DNA of 25,487 nucleotides from a virus, in the IMG/VR virus record IMGVR_UViG_3300006922_000163, positions 1 to 25,487 of that record; one strand, given 5' to 3'. The notes under the pieces were generated by a model, which saw only the letters and a list, made by a program, of their open reading frames with translations, searched no databases and was not told the origin of the DNA. The position numbers were made by a program, and so were the translations under genes. How positions within the stretch are numbered: position 1 is the first letter of the stretch; each line of letters begins with the position of its first letter. Positions 7,574 to 15,400 of the stretch are shown here, one piece after another.

Positions 7574-8249
7574 CACATATGAGCATGTAGTCGGTCCTGG
7601 TTGGTCGGAACATCTGAACACAGAGTTCCAGTCTTCTTACATGAACAAGCTTCGAGATAAAATTGATATCTGTTACACCTTCAGTACAGTATTTCCTGAG
7701 CAAAAAAACATCTTTAGGGCTTATCGCAAAACTGATTTCGATAAGGTCAAAGTTTTGATCCTAGGACAAGACCCCTATCATGATGGAGCGGCTACAGGTT
7801 TAGCCTTTGATGTAGGTAGTAGCACTAAAATAAATCCGTCTTTGCGCAACATAAAGAAAGAGGTATACAATAGTGTTGGAGCAGAAATATCAGGTGGTAA
7901 TCTAGAACCCTGGGCTGACCAAGGAGTATTCCTATTGAATACTATTCTAACAGTAGACAAGGGTTCTCCTAAGTCACACGACGGTTATGGTTGGGAAAAA
8001 TTCATTGCAGCTACATTGAGCGCATTGAGTTTTAGAAAGGCAGAGTTACCTCTAGTAGTTATGCTTTGGGGTAAAGCTTCTCAAGTGTATGAGAAGTTCT
8101 TTACGATGCCTCACCATCTGATACTCAAAGCTCCTCATCCTGCCGCTGAAGCATATGCTGGTGGTAAGGCTGGTTACTTTGGATGTGATCATTTTAAAAA
8201 AGCTAATGATTGGCTTTCTAAACATGATACGACTACCATAGATTGGTAA
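7566..8249 (+). CDS. ung: Uracil-DNA glycosylase, family 1
   Basis: A 227-residue enzyme that removes uracil from DNA by cleaving the N-glycosidic bond. Family-1 landmarks: LILGQDPYHDGAATGLAF (residues 64-81, catalytic Asp69), WADQGVFLLNTILTV (116-130, Asn for uracil recognition), VVMLWGKASQ (164-173), and the catalytic His191 in APHP (189-192), then GYFGCDHF (203-210). The end TTTIDW matches the usual Ung terminus. Odd point: the loop after His-Pro, usually HPSPLSA with the leucine that is pushed into the DNA helix, reads HPAAEAYAGG and is about three residues longer, so the intercalating leucine is not at its usual place. The start overlaps the nuclease gene by 8 bases. A phage glycosylase here would clean replicated DNA or counter uracil misincorporation. 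Confidence 0.9.
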   Translation: MSNTYEHVVGPGWSEHLNTEFQSSYMNKLRDKIDICYTFSTVFPEQKNIFRAYRKTDFDKVKVLILGQDPYHDGAATGLAFDVGSSTKINPSLRNIKKEVYNSVGAEISGGNLEPWADQGVFLLNTILTVDKGSPKSHDGYGWEKFIAATLSALSFRKAELPLVVMLWGKASQVYEKFFTMPHHLILKAPHPAAEAYAGGKAGYFGCDHFKKANDWLSKHDTTTIDW

Positions 8250-8256
8250 TCGGGTA

Positions 8257-8342
8257 GGCTGAGTGGTGGAATTGGTAGACACGACAGACTTAAAATCTGT
8301 TGAGCCGAATGGTTCGTGCGGGTTCGAGTCCCGCCTCAGCTA
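8257..8342 (+). tRNA. tRNA-Leu (anticodon UAA)
   Basis: A complete class-II tRNA starting 7 bases after the ung stop. Acceptor GGCTGAG (8257-8263) pairs with CTCAGCT (8335-8341), the outer pair being G-T; discriminator A at 8342; CCA is not encoded. The D-arm has GTGGAATTGGTAGAC. The anticodon stem is ACAGA (8284-8288) with TCTGT (8296-8300) and the loop centre TAA at 8291-8293. A long variable arm GAGCC/GGTTC (about 8302-8315) marks leucine. The T-arm is GCGGG TTCGAGT CCCGC. It would be cut out of the operon transcript by tRNA processing enzymes, releasing the lipoprotein message downstream. It reads UUA codons, common in these AT-rich genes. Confidence 0.95.
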
Positions 8343-8357
8343 CAAAAACTTGAAACA

Positions 8358-8735
8358 ATGAGAATATTAGTTACGTTTATTTTTTTGGTACTACTATCGT
8401 CCTGCTCACTGCAGCACATAAACCGAGCGCCTTGCCCAGCTTATGTGGAGAACGCTGTGCCTGCAGGGACATATGATTACAATGGTCCTTATGAGTGTGG
8501 AGTTTGGTATGAAAACCGATACTGTTGGGTATGGTCCTCTACAAATAAAGACGATGCCTTAGATCTGTGGAACAGAATTACTGGCAGACCTATGTATTTT
8601 GAAATACAGGGTAGCTTTCGATATTCTGTAACAGCCAAGGACGGATTTAAATACTACTTTTGGAGATACGAATCTACAGAGTATATAGTTACTGCTGAGC
8701 GTCCTCGAAAAGACTGGAATACAGTACCCATATGA
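8358..8735 (+). CDS. Phage lipoprotein of unknown function
   Basis: A 125-residue predicted lipoprotein. After Met-Arg comes a hydrophobic signal (residues 3-13) ending in the lipobox LSSC with Cys16 as lipidation site. The mature part holds paired cysteines (25, 48, 57 or nearby) and many aromatic residues, with beta-strand-like stretches. I chose the ATG at 8358 (A-rich context, 15 bases after the tRNA). An earlier GTG lies inside the tRNA and would bury the signal peptide behind 14 residues, so it is rejected. It overlaps the next lipoprotein gene by ATGA. Such phage lipoproteins can act in superinfection exclusion, lysis or outer membrane modification; I cannot tell which. Confidence 0.75.
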   Translation: MRILVTFIFLVLLSSCSLQHINRAPCPAYVENAVPAGTYDYNGPYECGVWYENRYCWVWSSTNKDDALDLWNRITGRPMYFEIQGSFRYSVTAKDGFKYYFWRYESTEYIVTAERPRKDWNTVPI

Positions 8736-9025
8736 GCTTCAATAGACTGCTAGCATATACCTGTTTAGCCTTAATAGGGATTATGATTCTTGGGGCTTTG
8801 ATTGGATGTGAATGTGTCGATCAAAACTACAGGACTGCACCCTGTGATATTTACAAGATTGTAAACGATTCTACGTTAGAATTCGTAGAGCAGAGGTGGG
8901 TACAAGAAAATTGTGGATGCGATGATTTACTACAGAGGTTTGAGCTAATGTCACAAGATCCCTCTACGTGTATTATCTGTGAACACCCTTATGGTAAATG
9001 CCCTCTTTACAGCAGTTGCAACTAG
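8732..9025 (+). CDS. Cysteine-rich small lipoprotein or membrane protein
   Basis: A 97-residue protein with an N-terminal hydrophobic segment (residues 6-25) ending in the lipobox LIGC with Cys26. About ten cysteines occur, several in close pairs (CEC at 26-28, CGC near 61-63, CIICEHPYGKC near 78-89, SSC near 96), which suggests disulfides outside the cytoplasm or a metal site. No family is recognised. It starts in an ATGA overlap with the upstream lipoprotein, so the two are probably made together. It is the last protein gene on the plus strand, ends with TAG, and is followed after 13 bases by the terminator hairpin. An outer-membrane or periplasm-exposed partner of the first lipoprotein (as in two-component spanins) is conceivable but unproven. 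Confidence 0.7.
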   Translation: MSFNRLLAYTCLALIGIMILGALIGCECVDQNYRTAPCDIYKIVNDSTLEFVEQRWVQENCGCDDLLQRFELMSQDPSTCIICEHPYGKCPLYSSCN

Positions 9026-9038
9026 AGGATATATAAAT

Positions 9039-9070
9039 AAAAAAGAGAGCTTATTTCAGCTCTCTTTTTT
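9039..9070. terminator. Bidirectional rho-independent terminator at gene convergence
   Basis: A perfect palindromic hairpin: an A6 run, GAGAGCT, a six-base loop TATTTC, AGCTCTC, and a T6 run. Because both flanks are A/T runs it has the form of an intrinsic terminator on either strand. On the plus strand it ends the replication/lipoprotein operon; on the minus strand it would end the giant-gene operon after passing antisense to the tRNA at 9072-9144. Confidence 0.85.
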
Positions 9071-9071
9071 C

Positions 9072-9144
9072 GCGCTTGTAGCTCAGTGGTTAGAGCATCC
9101 GACTCATAATCGGCAGGTCGTAGGTTCAAGTCCTACCAGGCGCA
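9072..9144 (+). tRNA. tRNA with CAU anticodon (Met elongator or Ile2)
   Basis: Acceptor GCGCTTG (9072-9078) pairs with CAGGCGC (9137-9143); the discriminator is A (9144); CCA is not encoded. The D-arm is GCTCAGTGGTTAGAGC, the anticodon arm has CCGA and TCGG around loop CTCATAA, and the T-arm is GTAGG TTCAAGT CCTAC. The first anticodon-stem pair is a T-C mismatch. The D-loop and the C4-G69 pair resemble the bacterial isoleucine tRNA whose CAU is converted by lysidine synthetase to read AUA, at least as much as elongator methionine tRNA, so its amino acid is uncertain. It lies 1 base after the terminator hairpin and 1 base from the minus-strand stop at 9146. Confidence 0.92.
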
Positions 9145-9145
9145 C

Positions 9146-9316
9146 TTAATCTGTAGGTGTCTTACGACGATCAGGAATAATCGCACTTATCAGTGTATCA
9201 AGATATCCAAATATCTGATTGTCCTTCTCCGTTGGAGTTAAGTTCACAATAATCTTCAGAAATGCCAGCAGACCAATAATCAGTTCTGCAAGGTTCTCAG
9301 TAATAAAGTCTAACAT
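9146..9316 (-). CDS. Small single-membrane-segment phage protein
   Basis: A 56-residue protein, too short for most gene callers. Its start at 9316 follows the 42-residue gene by 23 bases. It has a short acidic N-terminus, one membrane segment (about 11-26, ELIIGLLAFLKIIVNL), then a conserved-looking polar part NLTPTEKDNQIFGYLDTLI and a basic end IPDRRK. I recall similar short proteins in marine and Bacteroidota phages, usually unannotated and sometimes suspected of holin-like roles. Its stop is 1 base from the tRNA on the other strand. The role is unknown; a membrane location is well supported. Confidence 0.65.
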   Translation of the reverse strand: MLDFITENLAELIIGLLAFLKIIVNLTPTEKDNQIFGYLDTLISAIIPDRRKTPTD

Positions 9317-9339
9317 AGTATAAATGTAAGTGATTAAAA

Positions 9340-9468
9340 TTAACGGCCTTGACCACGATACTGTTTCTGGTAGTTCTTACTACTCTTATTAGAACTCTGC
9401 TTAGTCTTTGCGGTAATCCCTGGACGCTTATTGCGTGAGGGTTGATAGTTGGAACTTTGGTTCTTCAT
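9340..9468 (-). CDS. 42-residue very basic, disordered protein
   Basis: The open frame continues upstream into the giant gene, but I start at the internal ATG at 9468, which lies 13 bases after the giant gene's stop and behind an A-run (GTAAAAAAAACATT), the A-rich context preferred by Bacteroidota ribosomes. The product is made of Ser, Asn, Gln, Lys and Arg, with no hydrophobic core (about 12 basic and no acidic residues). It ends RGQGR. Its charge fits binding to DNA or RNA in the virion, or packaging; no family is recognised. Starting further upstream would need a 99-residue protein overlapping the giant gene by about 170 bases. Confidence 0.5.
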   Translation of the reverse strand: MKNQSSNYQPSRNKRPGITAKTKQSSNKSSKNYQKQYRGQGR

Positions 9469-9481
9469 ATAATGTTTTTTT

Positions 9482-12400
9482 TTACTGTGGCTTTGTAGAG
9501 ATGTTGTACTCCATACGCTGCAATGCATTTCCAGCAGGGAATAACTTTCCTCCATGATGCAGCAGGCGTGACCTTCCTGCATATACACCTGTCGGAATAG
9601 TCGCGTCTCCTGCCATCGTCTGCATAGTAGCTTCTGCAAACTTAAACAAGTCTCCTAAAGTTTCCGTAGTAGGCATTCCTTTTGTGACTTCCTGATAGCT
9701 TCTAGGATTGTAGAAGTAACTAAGGTCATTCTTTAATCTATCTGCGATGTTCATCAAGAAAATGAGCATGCCCTTTGCATCGTCATCTTCTTCATCATCT
9801 AAAGCGACCTTAAAGAAAGCAGCCATCATCATTAAGGACATGTACTGATACAACTTAGCATATGCTTTTCGAGCATTCTCTTCAGTAACAGGGTTAGAGA
9901 AATCTAACTCCGCATGCCTACGGTATATAGGAATCAACATCTTAGGCAGCTGCGCAAACCATGCGCCTTTCTCTCCCCATATAGAGGGTATCATACCCTG
10001 CACTTCTCGCTCTAAATGCAAATCATAGATTTTACCTTGGGCTTCTTGAGCAAAACCTTCTGGAACCCAGCTCTTAAATTGCATAAGAGCCGGACCTAAC
10101 ATAGTCTGTTTCAAGGCAATAGGACTTTGAGGGTCGTAGTTGCCATGAATGTTCATGTTAATTTGGTTGATCTTATTGGTCAGCTTAGTCCATTCTTTTT
10201 CTCCTGGCTTAAAGCCTTCTGCTTGAATAACACCCTTACCATCCATTAACTCCCAAGCATTGCTCTCGCCAATTTTAGTCCCAAGCAAAGCAGCGATAGT
10301 AGCGTGACCATACGTGAAATACTCTGAGCTACGTTGCAGTTCATATACGCCAAAGGCTTTAACAATCTGATCAAACGTAGTCTCGTCGTCAAGCGGATCA
10401 TATCGAACCTCCGTAAAGTCTTTCAATACATCAAGACGCAGCATCATGTTCTGAATCTTCTTTGCTGTTTCTGTTTCAGACAACCCAGACCTAAGTGTAG
10501 CCGTATGCAAAGACATGTGGAGCATAGTTCTAAACGCCTTATCTGCATCACGCTCATCGAAGTCTGTTCTCCTAGCAGCGTGTTGATACACAGCCATCGA
10601 GCCAAAGATGTAGTTTGTGAATGCAGCAGGTACGTTCCAACCCATACCACGAGCTTGAGTAAACTTAGTTAGACCTCTGAGAACCTTTCCTAAATCAACT
10701 TTACTGCCTATAGCATTTATCTTGTCTATAACGGGGTCTACAATCTCAATATGCTGCTCCTCAGTTATCCGACCATTCTCTAATCTTTCATCTGCTTCTT
10801 TTATTATTTCTTCTAGCTCTTTCTTTTTTTGCTTTTCCTCAAGTGTACGAGCGCGTTTTGCACCTACTAAGTACTTCTCGTTCATCTGCTTAGATTGACC
10901 ATAAAACTCTCTAATGCTTGCGCTAGCCGCCTTCGTTATGTTTTGTCTAGCATCGCCACTCTCTCGTACATAAGCTAATCCTGTAAGCTTATTGATTCTC
11001 TTTTCTCCCTTACCATTCGTAACAGAGACTCCAACATTATTCAAAGTTGTTTCGGTAATCCTTACAATATCCTCTACCTCATTCTTTGCCTTATAAGTAG
11101 TTGCCATCATGGTAAACTTCTTATACACTTTGTCCATATTGAACTCTTGCTCTTTCAATTCAGTAAACCTCTTCATGAAGTGAACAGGTATGTCTCTTCG
11201 GAACTCTCCGGTTACAGGATCAATCAGCCGAGCCTCTAACTCTTCATCATTACTTGTAATACTTTCGACAAATCGACTGTGCTGTTTTAAGACTACTTGC
11301 TTAGGACTGATGCTATCCATAGCCATCTTCTTCCTGATAGCAGGTAAAAACAATCCCTGCTCTACAGCATGAATGTTTTCTGCGTAAGTGTCCAGCGGCA
11401 AGCTTGCCATCATCTCCTTAAACTGGGACCGCAAAAAGTTGTAGTACGCTAACGCATCATCTTCCCTTTGCAGATCTTCAAACCTTTCATCTAAGAACCC
11501 AGTCTCTTTACCCACTACTTTAGGTAGAGGCATATGATACAAAAATTGGTTTTTAGCATTAGCCGGACGCAGCTCTTTGCCACTAAAGTATTTATAGTGA
11601 GCAGCAGGACTGTTCAAGTTTACCCAAGCAATCTTCTGTGCTTTGCGACTTTCTTTAGCATCTTCGCCTGTCGTATTCATATCGATGACATCAAACGCTG
11701 CCACCTTAGCATCAGCATAACGATCCATCAACTTGTCCTGTCTAGCTAGAAGCTCTCTAGTACCAACCTTACCAAACTTCTTTTCCAACTGAAGCATGTA
11801 TGCTGGGTCGTCTTTGCGCGTAACCTCTCGAATGTCTAGGTTGTACAAACGCTCCACATCGATACGATCAGTATGTTCAGTAAGCCACTCGTAATAGTTC
11901 TTCCATCCAGACTCACTGTTTTCAGTAAGAGCCACTGTTCTACGCTTATGCTCTTCAAGACTCCACTTGCCGCTTACAGGACTGATAATTTTAGGAGTAG
12001 GTTTCCCGTCGGCGTCTAGCTCTACCAGTCCCTCCCAACCATGCTTCTTATAGTAGTCAGTTTTCTTAAACGCAGCACTCAGAATTTCATAAGCCTCAAC
12101 ACGCGTAGTATAGTCAGTCTTCTGACCGTCATATGCAACCTTAAGAATATCGTCTAAGAAAGAAAGCTCAATCCTACCTTGACGACCAGCAGACATCAAG
12201 TTGGCCTTGAGGAAATTGATAGCCTCCATAGTCTCAAAGCTGTCGTCCGTGATCTGATCTGCTGTAGGACTACCCGCATACAACTGCTTAGCGTACTTGC
12301 GTAATGCCTCACGAAGGATGTCTAAGTAGTCATCTTGCATCGCATTAGCACGACCCACCAAGTCCCTAACTTTTTCTCGGCTCTCACGGTTCAACTTAAC

Positions 12401-15400
12401 CTGTTTAGCAAACCTACTGTAAAACGCAAGAGCAGTCTGAGCACTGAGAATACTCGTCATGTAAGCCTTGTTAGGCATCTTACCTGCCATACGATACATA
12501 ACATTGTCGATGTCCTCAAGCTCTCGCTCAACCATCATCAACACAGACTTTGCGGTTACACTATCATCACTTAGTGCTTCTATGTCTGCCTTCTCTTTAG
12601 CTATCCTTCTATCTATACTTTTCAGCGCACTGTTGTTTCCTGCAAACTTTGCTCGTACAGCTTTAAACTCTTCCATACGAATCTTCTTATAAGCAATCAT
12701 AGAATCTACATTCCGAACGTCTCCCTCTTTACGAGGAGTAAACATTCTTTTTTTAGACTCTACTTTACTTTTTTCAGAATTAATAAAAGGTACCTTGGCA
12801 CCCAAAGACCTTGCTCTCTTGCTTATTACAGAAGCTCCTATAGCTGAGATTTCTGTAGCAGCATTAGCACCAAAGGTGAGGTTCATTGCTTCGAGCATAT
12901 CAGCTGCAAGCTGTAGGATTTTATTCCATACACTAGTACCTCTAGCTTTAGACAATCTCTCCCCAACCTTACTGTCAACTTTTGCTAGCTGCTCAGCAAA
13001 GCGAGCGTTGGACATCGTTTCCGATAGGAGTTCTTTTATATCTGTCAAGCCATAAAACTTGTCTTGATTCTCCTGCTGGGTAAAAAAGTTGTAGTCGCTT
13101 TGGGCATCTGCATCAAAATCAGACAGACTCTTCTTACGGAATTGTATATCCTTAAATACTCTAGTTCCTCTCAAGAACTTTTGGTATTCGCTAAACTTCA
13201 AACCCATTGCAGCTAGACCTTCTGCGCTTGTAAGCTTCCGCCGCAAAGTTTCAAGCTGCTGCACCTGCTGCTTCACACGCGGATCTTTACTAGTGACTGC
13301 CCACACAGTATATGCGTGAACCAGCTCATGAGTAAACTCTGCATCTGTAATATCCGCACGAACATCGATAGTATGCGTTTTAGAGTTGTACGTAGATGGC
13401 GCATTCATATTAGACAGAACACGTATCCGTACTTGCTTTTCTTTTGGAATCATAGACTCCATCAGCATAATCTTCTCTAAAACCGCGTTTAGCTTTGTCC
13501 CGTTACGATTTACAAAAGCTTCTACAGGACTTTCTTTTACAGGTACTACAACTCGAGTCCTAGGAGAAGCAGAGAAGAGACTGCCATCGCCATCATCGTC
13601 AAAATCCATATTATCATAGTCTGCAGCTTCAGTACCTGTAATTAATGAATCTGTAGTTTTGTCATCACCTTCAGTACCAAAAGCTTTTTCTACTGCGGGA
13701 TTGTCCTCAACAGTAGTTGTGCCATTAGTATCAGTACCACTTCCGAAAGGATCTCCGTCATCGAATTCTTCAGCGTCGTCAAAATCAGCCTCGGAGAAGC
13801 CTTCATTGTCACTGTAGTCTTCATTTTCTTCTGAGGGTTTTACGCGCTCTATTTCTATCTCAGAAGTAAATCCTGTAGAATTACCTTCTTCATCTTGCGC
13901 GTAGCTACTGTACTCTTTATGCAAGAAGTTGCCTTTGATGCCTTGTAACTGTATAGCCTCATAATAGTCCCATGGAACACCATCGACGAGTTCTGTGCGC
14001 AGCCATTTGCCTATTTCGTGAGGTCTGTTAGACTTTTTATCGCGGAAAAATCCAAAATTTAGAGTAGCATCCCTATCGCTCTGACTAGCCTCTGGACTAC
14101 CATTTTTGAATCCGATTTCAATAACCGTTCTTTCTGTAGGGTCTTCTTCCTGGGTACGCACTACATCTTGACCAAACTCTGGTGCGCGAGGAATCAAAGT
14201 GTGGTTATGCATTACAATTTGCCTATGCGCCTCAGTATTCCAAAACACACTGTCCTTGTCCACCGCATTCATTAACTCTTGCCGGATACCATTCTCTTCT
14301 AAGTACTCTGCTAAAACATACTTAGAGAAAGAGCGAGAACCCAAGCCCCCTCCAGTAACTAAAGAGTACAATACAACAGACTTTCCAAGCTCTCGCACTT
14401 GTTTTTCTTTGTGCGTAAGGAGATCGTGCATACCAGCCAAAATCTCTTGACTCGTAACATTAAGATTGCGATCCCCTGTAAACTCTACTGTATAGTATCC
14501 ATGAGCACTAGTATCTACGTTAAGTATAAGGTGCTTTAAAAAAGGATTCTTCTCTAGGCTAGGAAAATCTTTTTTAGCCTGAGTGATTTGTGACGCCAAG
14601 TTTGTGTCTGGATCGACGAGTAGGGAATTACGGATTTCTCGAGCATTCCTACTACCATCAATTTTTTCTGCCAGCCTAGCGAAGTGATACGACCGCAAGC
14701 CTCTAAGCCAGCTATGCATCTTTGTAACGCTTTGGGTTTGCTCCTGGAAGTAAGCTAAAGCAGTATCATACATACGGGTTCTATCCACATGCTCTTCGCT
14801 TAAACTAAAGACACCATCAGCCTTCAAGTTCATAACCAAATCAGCTAACTGCCCTGGATGGGTATTCTGCAAAATTTGAGTACGCAAGCGTTCCATTTCA
14901 GCTTGCTTGAAAGCATTCAAAGCTCCTTCACTTTCTTTATACTGCTTGCTCTTTGCTCCATATTTATTCTTTGCTTTCAGGCTAGCGTTAGCAAGAGTCA
15001 AAACTTTATTCCAATCTCCAAACGCGATTCCATTAGACTTAGCCATACTGTCTTCTCCAGGAAGATTCAACAAGCCATTCATTCCCCTAATAGGATAGTA
15101 GTAAACAGTAGTATCCTGAATCATCATGTTCAGCTCCTGTCTATGTGCTGGGAACACACTATCTCTACGCAAAGTGTCTGAGAATTTAGCTAAGCGCTTT
15201 CCTTGGTTAATCGTTTTCAAGAACAGCTCTAAAAGCCCCAACTCATAGACTTGACGCTCACGTTCTTCAAGTTCTTGGCCTTTGAAATCTGCAACCAACC
15301 ACTCTTTATTTACGGCGAAATTGACCTTATTTGATCTACGCCACTTAGTATATTCCTTGGATGCCTTAGAAATAGCAACTTCCAATTCCTTACCTTCTAA

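Noticed and set aside
8316-8357. GTG start giving a longer first lipoprotein
   Set aside because: It lies inside the tRNA T-arm region and would place 14 extra residues before the signal peptide.
8257-9144. tRNA genes as attachment site of an integrated element
   Set aside because: Both are full-length and within phage operons; no integrase and no duplicated tRNA 3' end is visible in the window.
8250-9145. Bacteroidota-type promoter (TTG and TAnnTTTG boxes) near the tRNAs or lipoproteins
   Set aside because: I found no spacing and box match that I could defend; the genes are more simply part of the upstream operon.
9340-9639. A 99-codon minus-strand frame extending into the giant gene
   Set aside because: The upstream half overlaps the coding end of the giant gene; only the 42-codon part from 9468, behind an A-rich leader, makes sense as a gene.
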